A stretch of DNA of 64,000 nt from Pseudomonas sp. 7SR1 (GCF_900156465.1 NZ_LT707064.1:3673001-3737000), one strand, 5' to 3'; shown: positions 1 through 7,568, counted from the first letter of the stretch. The notes: a model not told the origin generated them from the letters alone. Program-made: numbers and translations.

Positions 1-1
1 A

Positions 2-928
2 ATGAGCATGGGCCTCATGGTCGCCGCGATGAAAATTCGCGTCGGCAATCCATTGCGCAAGCTGGTGCTGATCAAACTGGCAGACAACGCCAGCGACATG
101 GGCGAATGCTGGCCGTCCTATCAGCACATCGCCGACCAGTGCGAAATCAGCAAGCGTTCCGTCATGAACCACATCAATGCCCTGGAGCAGGCTGGCCTGC
201 TGCGCAAGGAAATCCGCAAGGGCGGCCCCAAGGGTAACTCCTCCAACGTTTACTTCCTGACACTGGATGGTGGTGCACCTCCTGCACCAGGAGTAGCGCA
301 GAAGATTCACCAGGGTAGTGCAGCAGGTTCACCCCCTAGTGAATCTCCTGCACCAGGGGGTAGTGCAGCAGCTGCACCCAGAACCAGTCACTCTTCTGAA
401 TCAGTCAATGAACCGGTCATTGAACCAGTTGCAACCCCGGCTCACGCCGAGGTCGCGCCGGCTCAATCTCGCAACCTGGTGCTGGTGGTTGATCGCATTG
501 AGGCGCCCCGGGTCGAGATCCCTGCAGATATGCCTGGCCCCAAGGACCAGACCTGCAAAACCTTCAAGGTCTGGGCGAACTACGCCATGGCCTACCGCAA
601 GCGCTACAGCACCTGGCCGGTTTGGAACGCGAAGGTCGGTGGGCAACTGGGCCAACTGGTGGACCGCCTCGGCGCCGATGTGGCTCACCACGTCGCTGCG
701 CACTTCCTGAAAACCAGCGATGCCGCCGTGCTGCGCAAGTGCCACAGCCTCAACGAACTCCTGGCAAACGCAGAGAGCTACCACACCCAGTGGGTGACCG
801 GGCAGCGCGTCAACGGAACAACTGCCCGCCAGATGGAGCGCACCGAGGCGAACGTCTCCGCGGCGGAGCAGGCCGCCAAATTGGTTCTGGCAAAACGCCA
901 AGCAGGTGACCGCAATGAATACCTTTGA
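2..928 (+). CDS. Phage replication initiator, helix-turn-helix domain (lambda O-like)
   Basis: About 308 residues. The N-terminal 90 residues look like the winged helix-turn-helix domain found in many phage O-type initiators, with a motif around NPLRKLVLIKLADNA and then ECWPSYQHIADQCEISKRSV. A low-complexity Ala/Pro/Ser/Gly linker follows at roughly residues 90-125, then a C-terminal domain probably used for protein contacts. The DNA encoding the linker carries the repeats described separately as a possible origin, as in lambda O. The first ATG is only one base from the window edge, so an upstream start cannot be excluded. It overlaps the next gene, and together they occupy the lambda O/P position. 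Function is inferred from domain and context. Confidence 0.75.
   Translation: MSMGLMVAAMKIRVGNPLRKLVLIKLADNASDMGECWPSYQHIADQCEISKRSVMNHINALEQAGLLRKEIRKGGPKGNSSNVYFLTLDGGAPPAPGVAQKIHQGSAAGSPPSESPAPGGSAAAAPRTSHSSESVNEPVIEPVATPAHAEVAPAQSRNLVLVVDRIEAPRVEIPADMPGPKDQTCKTFKVWANYAMAYRKRYSTWPVWNAKVGGQLGQLVDRLGADVAHHVAAHFLKTSDAAVLRKCHSLNELLANAESYHTQWVTGQRVNGTTARQMERTEANVSAAEQAAKLVLAKRQAGDRNEYL
271..380 (+). repeat. Iteron-like repeats inside the initiator gene; candidate phage replication origin
   Basis: Three direct repeats share a CACCAGG core and a GTAG(T/C)GCA(GCA) tail: GCACCAGGAGTAGCGCA at 284-300, a copy beginning TTCACCAGGGTAG at 306-325, and a copy beginning GCACCAGGGGGTAG at 350-370. GGTGCA-N5-TGCACC at 272-288 is a perfect palindrome, and TTCAC (329-333) with GTGAA (339-343) forms another short dyad. 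They lie in the linker-coding part of the initiator gene, where lambda carries its ori iterons inside O. That they are an origin is inference. Confidence 0.5.
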
Positions 929-1712
929 AATGAACGACCAGCAGGTCGCCGGGCTGGCTTCGGCCATCTGCGCGACTGCCGAAGCCATGGGGCAGGAAAT
1001 GAACCCGGGCACGGCGGCGATGATGGCTGAGGACCTTTGCGTTTACCCGGTGCCTGTCGTCAAGGCTGCGCTGAAGGCCTGCCGCTTCGAGGTGAAGGGC
1101 AAGCTGTCCATGGCTGACATCCTCCAGCGCGTTCAGTCATCCGATGGCCGCCCAGGAAAGGACGAGGCCTGGGCCATCGCTATGACCACGAACGACGAGT
1201 TCGAAACCGTGGTGCTGACCGACGAAATCCAGCTCGCCCTGGCCGCCGCGAAGCCCGTACTCGATGCCGGGGACAAGATCGGAGCACGGATGGCGTTCAT
1301 CAGCGCCTACGAGCGCTTCGTGGGCCAGGCCCGGGAAGACGCCAAGCCGGTCAACTGGCACGTTTCCGTGGGGTTCGACGCCAACCGGCGCATCCAAGCT
1401 GTCACCAAGGCCATGGAGCTGAAGCGAATCCCTCACGAGCATGGGCAGAAGTACCTGGCTGACCTCAGTGTGACACCGGTCACCGAGGATGGCCGCGCCA
1501 TCGTTGGGCTGCTTACCGGCACGGTAACTCGCCCAGCTCCAGGACTCCGGGAAAAGCTCGAAGGTGTGAAGAGCTCGATGATGGAAATGCGTCAGGCCAG
1601 CGAGAAGAAAAAAACGGAGATGCGGATTGAAGCGGCCACCGAGTTGGCTGATCGCCGGGCGCTGCTGATTCGGCAGGCCCAGAAATTGGAAGTGGAGAGG
1701 GCGCCGCAATGA
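915..1712 (+). CDS. Phage replication partner protein of unknown family (P position)
   Basis: Starts at ATG 915, overlapping the end of the initiator; a GTG nine bases upstream is possible. GCAGG at 902-906 is a reasonable ribosome site for the ATG. About 265 residues, mostly helical and charged, without a Walker motif, so not an ATPase. The N-terminal 75 residues (MNPGTAAMMAEDL, then YPVPVVKAALKACR) resemble a short helical module seen in phage replication-region proteins. The C-terminus is strongly predicted coiled coil (residues about 215-265, rich in E, K, R). Position directly after the initiator suggests a helicase loader or replication accessory, but the sequence itself does not prove this. 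Confidence 0.55.
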   Translation: MNTFEMNDQQVAGLASAICATAEAMGQEMNPGTAAMMAEDLCVYPVPVVKAALKACRFEVKGKLSMADILQRVQSSDGRPGKDEAWAIAMTTNDEFETVVLTDEIQLALAAAKPVLDAGDKIGARMAFISAYERFVGQAREDAKPVNWHVSVGFDANRRIQAVTKAMELKRIPHEHGQKYLADLSVTPVTEDGRAIVGLLTGTVTRPAPGLREKLEGVKSSMMEMRQASEKKKTEMRIEAATELADRRALLIRQAQKLEVERAPQ

Positions 1713-1945
1713 CCATGGATAAACAAAAGCTTCAAAAACTGCTGTGGGCCGAGGCCGCCTCATTCCGCGCTGACTGCGCCGACTGGCAGCGCAACACCGA
1801 GGCCCTGCATGAGTTCCTGGGCGAGAAGACGCTCGAGGAAGTGGCGCTGGAGCTGCTGGAAGAGAACGAAGCCTTGCGCAAAGAGCGCGACAAGCTGGCC
1901 GAGGACAAGCAAGGGCTGCTTGAAGACTTTGCGGGGTGCCTATGA
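1709..1945 (+). CDS. Small coiled-coil phage protein, unknown function
   Basis: 78 residues, ATG overlapping the previous stop (ATGA) with GGAGAGG eight bases upstream. The C-terminal half is a continuous charged helix (LEEVALELLEENEALRKE and following) typical of a short coiled coil. It sits within a chain of translationally coupled early genes. No domain recognised. Confidence 0.6.
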   Translation: MTMDKQKLQKLLWAEAASFRADCADWQRNTEALHEFLGEKTLEEVALELLEENEALRKERDKLAEDKQGLLEDFAGCL

Positions 1946-2412
1946 CCGACAAGATCAGCGTCAACTGCCAGGCCAAGCTCTCCGAAGCCATCACCAGCCT
2001 GACCGCCATGTACAAGGCCAAGAAGTTCGTGGTGGTCTCGCTGCGCCCAGGGAAGGACCGGACACTCGACCAGAACGCCCTGTGGTTCGCGATGTACAAG
2101 CGGATCTCCGAAATGACCCAGATCGGCGACCCGGCGGACGCCCGGCGGTACTGCAAGCTCCACTTCGGCGTGCAGATCCTGCTGAACGAGGACGCGGGAT
2201 TCCAAGCGGCCTGGTACCGGGTAATGCGCCACCTGCCGTACGAGGAAAAGCTTGCCCTGATGGGTGAGCACAAGCTATTCGGCCCGGATGGCTTCCCGGT
2301 GACCAGCCTGTTCAATCGTGCCCAGGGCATCCAGTACACCGACCGGATGGCGACGTACTTCACGACCAAGGGCGTGGTATTCGCCGATCTGCTGAATGAG
2401 GTTGCGGCATGA
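1942..2412 (+). CDS. ninB: Recombination protein NinB family (lambda Orf-like)
   Basis: 156 residues. The phrase RTLDQNALWFAMYKRIS and the following ADARRYCKLHFG match the NinB/lambda Orf pattern, where the D-Q-N segment is characteristic. Lambda Orf is a recombination mediator that binds single-stranded DNA and supports RecBCD/Red-type exchange. ATG 1942 overlaps the preceding stop as ATGA; a GTG six bases upstream is the alternative. It is followed without a gap by NinG, as in many lambdoid phages, which supports the call. Confidence 0.8.
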   Translation: MTDKISVNCQAKLSEAITSLTAMYKAKKFVVVSLRPGKDRTLDQNALWFAMYKRISEMTQIGDPADARRYCKLHFGVQILLNEDAGFQAAWYRVMRHLPYEEKLALMGEHKLFGPDGFPVTSLFNRAQGIQYTDRMATYFTTKGVVFADLLNEVAA

Positions 2413-3005
2413 GCCTCCTCGCTAAGCAGCCCCGCCCAAAGAAATGCGCCGTCCAGACCTGCAGGGCCTCTTTCGTCCCTCGGGCCAGCTTCCAAACCTG
2501 GTGCTCGCCTGACTGTGGCGTCGCTATCGCTCGGGCCAAGGCGGAGAAGAAGCGCAAGGCGCTGGCCCAGGTCGAGCGCCGGGAGATCAAGGTGCGCAAG
2601 GAGAAGCTGAAGTCGCGCGGCGACCACATGCGCGAAGCCCAGCAGGCGTTCAACGCATACATCCGCGCCCGGGACCAGGCCGCCGGCCACCTGTGCATTT
2701 CCAGTGGCAAGCCATTGGACTGGAGCGGCAACGCCGTAGATGCCGGCCACTACCGCAGCGTCGGTTCCGCGCCGCACCTGCGCTTCGATGAGCGCAACTG
2801 CCACGCACAAAGCAAGCAGGACAACCGATTCCTCTCCGGAAATGCCGTGGATTACCGGATTGGCCTGATCGAGCGCATCGGCTTGGAAGCTGTCCAGGCA
2901 CTGGAGGCTGACCAGAGCGTGCGCAAGTACACCATCGACGACCTGAAAGCCATCAAGGCCGAATACCGGGCTAAGACCAGAGAACTCAAGAGGGCTGCAG
3001 CATGA
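2409..3005 (+). CDS. ninG: Recombination endonuclease NinG/Rap family
   Basis: 198 residues. An N-terminal zinc site is visible (KKCAVQTCRASFVP and then WCSPDC: Cys pairs near residues 12-17 and 34-38), followed by a long basic helix and a C-terminal region with CISSGKPLDWSGNAVDAGHY and ERNCHAQSKQDNRFLSGN, the conserved NinG core. Lambda Rap/NinG is a structure-specific nuclease acting on recombination intermediates. ATG overlaps the NinB stop (ATGA), with GAGG upstream. Confidence 0.88.
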   Translation: MSLLAKQPRPKKCAVQTCRASFVPRASFQTWCSPDCGVAIARAKAEKKRKALAQVERREIKVRKEKLKSRGDHMREAQQAFNAYIRARDQAAGHLCISSGKPLDWSGNAVDAGHYRSVGSAPHLRFDERNCHAQSKQDNRFLSGNAVDYRIGLIERIGLEAVQALEADQSVRKYTIDDLKAIKAEYRAKTRELKRAAA

Positions 3006-3697
3006 TCTATCCAAGCGTTCTGAACGCAGTTGTTTCGGCCCTCGCCGCCGAAGCTATCGACAATACCAGCAAGCAGGCATGGCAGAAGCTCTACAATTCT
3101 GCCGATGAGGAAGAGGGCGGTGATATGGCAACTTTGGTACGCTCTCGCGGCGCCGATACCATCGACCGCACTCAGGTGGACTGCTGGGTCTCTGCCCGCC
3201 TCCACAGTGCGCTCGAGCAGAGGCATTGGGATGCCCTGGTCGCGAAGTACAGCACCCACAAGGGGCGAAAGGTGCAGGCCATCGCTGCCTTGCAGGCCCT
3301 CATCAGCACCCCGGCACCGAAGCTGTTCCTGTTCAAGGCGACAACCGCCTGGGCGATCCCCCAACTGAAGGGGGCTCGGCAAAAGGTCATCACATCTGTG
3401 TCGGTTGAGATCCCGCTGGACGCACCGGCATGGCGGCGCGAGTCGATGGTGAAGGCGGCGGTAGCGGCCGGCCAGGCCAAGGCGAAGAAGGATGAGTCTC
3501 GTTCTGCCGACATGATCGTTCTGAAGGACAGCTTCTACGACATGAACACATGGGACAATGACGGGACACCAGAGTCAACTCGACGCCGGTGGCGCCAGGA
3601 CATCGGCAAGGCTGCCGATGGATTGGTGAACGAGGCGCTGGCACATGCCGAAGAGATCCTGGGTGCGGAGGGATTGCTGATTGATCGAGCTGCGTGA
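3002..3697 (+). CDS. Phage protein in the antiterminator Q position, family not recognised
   Basis: 231 residues, ATG overlapping the NinG stop. The protein is mixed alpha/beta, with a central basic segment (AKYSTHKGRKVQAIAALQ) and a C-terminal RRRWRQDIGKAADGLVNEAL. It carries no Q-type cysteine cluster that I can see, so assignment to the late antiterminator rests only on position: last gene of the early-right operon, directly followed by a promoter-like sequence and a strong terminator, as in lambda Q-pR'-tR'. Confidence 0.5.
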   Translation: MIYPSVLNAVVSALAAEAIDNTSKQAWQKLYNSADEEEGGDMATLVRSRGADTIDRTQVDCWVSARLHSALEQRHWDALVAKYSTHKGRKVQAIAALQALISTPAPKLFLFKATTAWAIPQLKGARQKVITSVSVEIPLDAPAWRRESMVKAAVAAGQAKAKKDESRSADMIVLKDSFYDMNTWDNDGTPESTRRRWRQDIGKAADGLVNEALAHAEEILGAEGLLIDRAA

Positions 3698-3704
3698 TCG
3701 CCTA

Positions 3705-3735
3705 TTGACATCGGTGAGCGGATGAGCGAAATTAT
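3705..3735 (+). promoter_or_regulatory. Candidate late promoter (pR'-like)
   Basis: TTGACA at 3705-3710 is a consensus -35 hexamer. The best -10 is poor: AAATTA/AATTAT at 3729-3735, with 18-19 bases between. It begins eight bases after the Q-position gene and is followed within 50 bases by an intrinsic terminator, mimicking lambda pR'-tR'. Confidence 0.35.
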
Positions 3736-3777
3736 CCCCATCCTGTCATTCCTGCGTGTGTAGGACTGACGAACAAG

Positions 3778-3803
3778 AACCCGGCCACCGCGCCGGGTTT
3801 TTT
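3778..3803 (+). terminator. Intrinsic terminator (tR'-like)
   Basis: AACCCGGC (3778-3785) pairs with GCCGGGTT (3792-3799) around a six-base loop, followed by a T tract. It would stop early transcription or, with antitermination, gate the late operon. The following 210 bases up to the hicB stop (3804-4017) show no convincing gene. Confidence 0.85.
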
Positions 3804-4017
3804 ATTGACTCAAATTCACCTGTAGCCAGGACAGCCTTCGGGAAGGCCTGGACGCCGATAGCCGGTAGTGCGGCGTGCTTAAACAACACCGGCAGCCCGC
3901 GCGCCCTGACACCCATCTGACGCAAGGTGGCGCGAGACCTGAGCGGCGAGATCGATGCATAGGGGCGTCGACGCCGTGAAGGTCTTTGGCTGACAGCAGG
4001 AAAGACTGCGCACCTAT

Positions 4018-4440
4018 TCAGGCTGCCTTGACCGAAACCGAAAGTCGTTTCCCGAGCGCGGCCAGTGCATTCTCCAGGGCCTCCATCTTCGATGTGTGAA
4101 GGAAGTCCACCAGGCGATCGCCTTGGGTCTGAGCAATACCCAGCAGCCGGCACAGGTCGGCCTTGCGCATATCCCGCGCGATGAGTTCGTTCCAAAGAGC
4201 GATCTTCGCCACCGTCACTGCGGGTAGGTGAACGACGTGCTCGCCTTTCTGGGGAGCGGATGCGGCTGGAATCGCCCGGCGCTGATCGACATACAGCGAC
4301 AGAGTGGTCTCGATAGCGTCCATCGCCTCACGAATCGCGTGCTCGATGTCATCGCCGAAGCTGTTCAGCTCTGGCAGATCCCGGCAGAAGACAGCCACAC
4401 CGGTGGCGTCCTGTTCAAATCGAATTGCAAAGTCGTACAT
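4018..4440 (-). CDS. hicB: HicB-family antitoxin with C-terminal DNA-binding domain
   Basis: 140 residues from ATG 4440, preceded by GAGGAG; a GTG six bases upstream is less likely. The N-terminal 45 residues form the partially degraded RNase H-like HicB fold (FAIRFEQDATGVAVFCRDLPE then FGDDIEHAIREAMDAIE). A C-terminal helix-turn-helix follows (ELIARDMRKADLCRLLGIAQ). It neutralises HicA by direct binding and usually represses its own promoter. It lies downstream of hicA with a 51-base gap and is opposite in direction to the surrounding phage genes. Confidence 0.88.
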   Translation of the reverse strand: MYDFAIRFEQDATGVAVFCRDLPELNSFGDDIEHAIREAMDAIETTLSLYVDQRRAIPAASAPQKGEHVVHLPAVTVAKIALWNELIARDMRKADLCRLLGIAQTQGDRLVDFLHTSKMEALENALAALGKRLSVSVKAA

Positions 4441-4491
4441 GGTCACTCCTCGGAGGTGATCGTTCAGTTTCCAGAATGGCGAAGGGGGCCC

Positions 4492-4671
4492 TTAGAGCCC
4501 CAGTTGTTTAATGATCGCCTTGCGGGTCGGTTCCGGCATTTCCTTGGATCCGTGGTCCGCGAAGGTTGTTTTGTTGCCGTTTGGGGCGGTGACTTTGAAG
4601 TGGCTTCCTTTGCCTGCTTCGAAGGTCACCCCGTGGGCCTTCAACCATCGTCTGAACTCGCTGAACTTCAT
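4492..4671 (-). CDS. hicA: HicA-family mRNA interferase toxin
   Basis: 59 residues, the normal size for HicA. It has the double-stranded-RNA-binding-like fold signature with the catalytic histidine in GKGSHFKV (about residue 26) and the tail TRKAIIKQLGL. HicA cleaves mRNA without strict codon specificity and arrests growth. ATG 4671 follows GAGG at seven-base spacing; a GTG one codon upstream is possible. The gene comes first in the pair, the common hicAB order. Confidence 0.88.
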   Translation of the reverse strand: MKFSEFRRWLKAHGVTFEAGKGSHFKVTAPNGNKTTFADHGSKEMPEPTRKAIIKQLGL

Positions 4672-4699
4672 CACCTCGCCTCGTTGTTTGGGTGAGTCC

Positions 4700-4740
4700 A
4701 GTATACAACAGTTTTGTGGTAATACAACATATTTGTTGTA
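4700..4740 (-). promoter_or_regulatory. hicAB promoter with overlapping palindromic operator
   Basis: Reading the minus strand, -35 TTGTAT (4722-4727) and -10 TATACT (4700-4705) are separated by 16 bases. A perfect palindrome, TACAACA-N4-TGTTGTA, covers 4723-4740 and overlaps the -35; a related TACAACA half-site lies at 4704-4710. This is a good candidate site for HicB autorepression. Confidence 0.7.
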
Positions 4741-4914
4741 CTTAAGAGGCCCTTTTCAGGGCTTCCGCTATAGGGTTTCAAGTCTTCAGCCCCGCAACAC
4801 CCTTTGCACAGAGCTGGGATTGCTGCTGGGGAGTACCTATTCGCCGCTGCTCCACAGCGTTTGGCCGCTCACACCGGCCCTTTTCTTCAATCATGCACAG
4901 CCGGAGTCGAGCGC

Positions 4915-5253
4915 ATGGAGTACCTACAGCGCCTGCTCGACAAGATCGACAGGTTCGAATTGTTTATTGCGGGCCTCATTGGTGCCGTTGTCGCGAGCTG
5001 GTGGCACAAGGACGACTTGTCAGACTGGCGCGCCTGGATGGTCTTCCTCATCACAGGGGTTGCCTGCTCGCTGTACCTGACGAGCATGGTGAGCGCATAC
5101 CTGAATGTCACCGAGCCAAAGATCGTTGCCGGTATCGGCTTCCTGCTGGGCACCTTCGGCGGTTCACTGTTGGCCGCCATCAACCGAGCAATCAAAGCCG
5201 CTGACCTCTGGGCACTTATCCGCCAGCGGTTCGGGGGAGGCAATCCACCATGA
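4915..5253 (+). CDS. Phage holin (putative)
   Basis: 112 residues from ATG 4915, with GGAG eight bases upstream. Three hydrophobic segments are visible: around LFIAGLIGAVVASWW (residues 15-30), WMVFLITGVACSLYLTSMV (42-60) and IVAGIGFLLGTFGGSLLAAI (70-90), giving a class I-like holin topology. The short N-terminus and charged C-terminal tail fit. It sits upstream of terminase, while the endolysin is 26 kb away after the tail genes, so the lysis genes are split. The next gene overlaps by four bases. The upstream stretch 4741-4914 shows no other gene. Confidence 0.7.
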   Translation: MEYLQRLLDKIDRFELFIAGLIGAVVASWWHKDDLSDWRAWMVFLITGVACSLYLTSMVSAYLNVTEPKIVAGIGFLLGTFGGSLLAAINRAIKAADLWALIRQRFGGGNPP

Positions 5254-5570
5254 ATCTTGAACTGATCAACTCCATCGCCTGCGGCCTGATTGCGTTGTGG
5301 GCGACCTGGTGTGTCCTCAGTGGTCGGGTGCGAGACGGCATCCTCGGCAAGCTGATCTATTCGGCGGTCGCCATCAGCGGGTTTGTCGTGATGACCCGCA
5401 GCCAGAACATTTTCTTCGGCCCTACCACCGCGGGCCTGACACTGCATATGTCCCTGGCCCTGGCCGGCCTGCGCCATATTTTCATGGTGATCTGGTGGGC
5501 GAGGGTGAGAGCCTGGCTCTGCCGACACCTGAACTGTGAGCACTGCATGGACTGCGATAAGAAGCGGTAG
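5250..5570 (+). CDS. Small phage membrane protein, possible antiholin or second holin
   Basis: 106 residues, ATG overlapping the holin stop. It has three hydrophobic stretches (INSIACGLIALWATWCVLS, LIYSAVAISGFVVMT and LHMSLALAGLRHIFMVIWW), then a basic, Cys-containing tail (CRHLNCEHCMDCDKKR). Coupled translation and membrane topology suggest a partner of the holin. No specific family recognised. Confidence 0.6.
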   Translation: MNLELINSIACGLIALWATWCVLSGRVRDGILGKLIYSAVAISGFVVMTRSQNIFFGPTTAGLTLHMSLALAGLRHIFMVIWWARVRAWLCRHLNCEHCMDCDKKR

Positions 5571-5627
5571 TCGAGACACGTTTCGCGGATCAGCACATTG
5601 CCTCGGTACCTAATGAAGGTTATGAGA

Positions 5628-5671
5628 GGCGCCGTCCGCCTATTTGAATACTCGACTCAGCGGATGGCGCC
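5628..5671. repeat. Long inverted repeat between converging genes
   Basis: GGCGCCGTCCGC (5628-5639) and GCGGATGGCGCC (5660-5671) form a 12-base-pair stem with one G-T wobble and a 20-base loop. There is no T tract on either side. It separates the plus-strand holin pair from the minus-strand accessory genes. Confidence 0.6.
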
Positions 5672-5687
5672 AGATGATGGCAAAGCT

Positions 5688-5915
5688 TCAGCTACCGTCG
5701 ATTTCGTATTGGTGAAGAAGATTGCTTAGCAGGACTTTGAACTCGTCCGGCGATAGCTTCGTCTTCAATGCTGCCATTGTTTCCGAGGCGCTGCTAACGG
5801 CTATTGCTTCATCTCTTCCAGTTCGGATTGCCCACTCTCTAGCTGCACGCAATATGGACTGTTCATCAAGTTTCCCATCCATCGCGGCGTCCTCATCGAG
5901 TGTAACCAGCGGCAT
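5688..5915 (-). CDS. Small phage accessory protein, unknown
   Basis: 75 residues, soluble and acidic, predicted mainly helical (SILRAAREWAIRTGRDEAI and then DEFKVLLSNLLHQYEIDG). It begins six bases after the stop of the minus-strand lipoprotein gene, so the two likely form one accessory transcript. No clear ribosome site, which suggests translational coupling. Function not recognised. Confidence 0.55.
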   Translation of the reverse strand: MPLVTLDEDAAMDGKLDEQSILRAAREWAIRTGRDEAIAVSSASETMAALKTKLSPDEFKVLLSNLLHQYEIDGS

Positions 5916-5920
5916 TCAAA

Positions 5921-6358
5921 TCAGAATTTGAAAACCACGTTCGCACTTACCAGAAGCTGGCCGTTGATAGTGACCTTACAAGCTCGACCTGTTTCAGTTT
6001 TGTTATCACGCGCAAAGACTGGGTCGCACTGGAGGAGGACCTTTTTGCCTTTGTAGTCCCGTTGTACTCCTTCTGTCGTTGCGCTGACAGGCTCTCTCAT
6101 GAATTTCCGGTTCCACGGACCAAAATAGATCTCGGGCTCACCGCCTCCGAAGAAGCCTGATTCAGGTGTCGCACAGATCGTGCCTTCCATCCGCTCTCCA
6201 TCGATAATATTGGCATCGGTATAGCAGGAAATTAGTCCTTTCCCGGTGACAATTTCTGCCGGTCCTCTATTCAACCAGGTGGGGGCGGTCACGCATCCAA
6301 CCAGAGAGGCAGAAGCGAGTGTCATGGCTGCGAGGGAAAGGCAACGGGCCTTGTTCAT
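5921..6358 (-). CDS. Prophage-encoded lipoprotein, unknown function
   Basis: 145 residues. A typical lipoprotein signal peptide is present: basic start MNKAR, hydrophobic core, lipobox LVGC with the lipidated Cys at residue 22. The mature part has three further cysteines (near CYTD, TICAT, LQCDP and GRACK) that could form disulfides. It reads opposite to the late operon, the typical setting of a lysogenic-conversion gene expressed in the prophage state. Phage lipoproteins of this kind can block superinfection, but nothing here proves that. Confidence 0.75.
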   Translation of the reverse strand: MNKARCLSLAAMTLASASLVGCVTAPTWLNRGPAEIVTGKGLISCYTDANIIDGERMEGTICATPESGFFGGGEPEIYFGPWNRKFMREPVSATTEGVQRDYKGKKVLLQCDPVFARDNKTETGRACKVTINGQLLVSANVVFKF

Positions 6359-6435
6359 TAGTTAGCATCCTTACTTTATGAATTAGCCGGACACCAATAC
6401 CGGCAATTTTCAACTCTTTCAAGCTCAAGGTGACT

Positions 6436-7059
6436 ATGGATAGGCCATACCCTCCGGCGTCACTACTTCAGCTATCCGATCTCAGTTGCTCCGGTATACG
6501 CCTGACGCCGGCGCCCGAGGTATGGGAATGGCTCCGAGCCGAGATCCTGGCCGACACCGGCAGTATCCACAACGAAGATCATGCTCACCTGATAGACGCC
6601 GACGTGCGGGTCATGTGGGCATCGTCAGCATTCGAGAAGCAGGGACGCACCGTCCTGGGCCAGGCCGAGCAGGTAGCGTTCCGCGCCGGTGGCTGGCAGA
6701 AGGCTCGGATGGAACAGCAGATGCGTGATTGGTTCGGCGATGTGCCGGCCTACATCATCACCCTGGCTGCTGACTACTGCTCCCAGTGCAGCGACCTGGA
6801 GTTCTGTGCCCTGGTCGAGCACGAGCTTTATCACCTGGCCCATGCCACGGATAAGTGCGGTCAACCAGCCTTCACCCAGGATGGCGCCCCGAAGATCAAG
6901 CTCCAGGCGCACGACGTCGAAGAGTTCGTCGGGGTGGTCCGCCGCTACGGTGCGAGCCCAGACGTTCAAGCGTTGGTGGATGCTGCAAACAGTCCTGCTG
7001 AGGTGGGGAAATTGAACATTGCGAGGGCCTGCGGAACCTGTCTGCTCAAGTCGGCCTGA
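6436..7059 (+). CDS. Putative phage zinc metallopeptidase
   Basis: 207 residues from ATG 6436 (AAGG at five-base spacing; a GTG two codons upstream is possible). The zinc motif HELYH (in VEHELYHLAH, about residue 135) is an HExxH signature. A preceding WFGDVPAYIITLAADYC segment matches the phage putative metallopeptidase family commonly found just upstream of terminase. The substrate is unknown; a role in packaging-region host takeover or protein maturation is speculative. It is followed by the terminase small subunit after 32 bases. Confidence 0.75.
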   Translation: MDRPYPPASLLQLSDLSCSGIRLTPAPEVWEWLRAEILADTGSIHNEDHAHLIDADVRVMWASSAFEKQGRTVLGQAEQVAFRAGGWQKARMEQQMRDWFGDVPAYIITLAADYCSQCSDLEFCALVEHELYHLAHATDKCGQPAFTQDGAPKIKLQAHDVEEFVGVVRRYGASPDVQALVDAANSPAEVGKLNIARACGTCLLKSA

Positions 7060-7091
7060 ACTTCTGACAGGTTTTGACGGATGACAACCAT

Positions 7092-7568
7092 ATGGCAGCA
7101 CTACGAAGCGAGGTCAAAGCCTTCATCGTTCAGGCTCTAGCCTGCTTTGATACGCCATCCCAGGTAGTCGAGTCGGTCAAGAAAGAGTTCGGCATCGAGC
7201 TCAGTCGGCAGCAGTGCGAATCCCACGACCCAACAAAGTTCGCTGGCCGAGGGCTTGGGGCGAAGTGGGTCGAGTTGTTCCACGCAGCCCGCAAGAGATT
7301 CCGCGAAGAGACCACAGACATTCCGATCGCTAACCGTGCGTATCGACTTCGCACCTTGGGACGCATGGCCGAGAAAGCCGAGAACATGAAGAACATGGCG
7401 CTGACTGCCCAGTTGTTGGAGCAGGCAGCCAAAGAAGTGGGCGACGTTTACGTGAATCGTCGCCTCGAACCTGAAAAACCTCTGGGCTCCCAAGCGGACC
7501 AGCAGCACGCCGTTGCTGAGTACACCCTGGAGCCTGATGAGAATGTCCCCGTTACCCCGTACCTTTGA
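7092..7568 (+). CDS. Terminase small subunit (DUF2280 type)
   Basis: 158 residues from ATG 7092, whose start MAALRSEVKAFIVQALACFD matches this family; a TTG six codons upstream is possible. The helical N-terminal half (TPSQVVESVKKEFGIELSRQQ) is a DNA-binding helix-turn-helix. The part after residue 80 (NRAYRLRTLGRMAEKAE, LTAQLLEQAAKEVG) is typical of DUF2280 proteins. It recognises phage DNA and recruits the large subunit. It overlaps the start of the large subunit gene by about 26 bases. Confidence 0.85.
   Translation: MAALRSEVKAFIVQALACFDTPSQVVESVKKEFGIELSRQQCESHDPTKFAGRGLGAKWVELFHAARKRFREETTDIPIANRAYRLRTLGRMAEKAENMKNMALTAQLLEQAAKEVGDVYVNRRLEPEKPLGSQADQQHAVAEYTLEPDENVPVTPYL

Noticed and set aside
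1137..3014. 625-codon minus-strand frame opposite the early genes
   Set aside because: Antisense of NinB, NinG and neighbours; low-complexity translation and no ribosome site.
4741..4770. GCCCT-TTTC-AGGGC hairpin near hicAB
   Set aside because: Short stem without a T tract in the useful direction; not called as a terminator.
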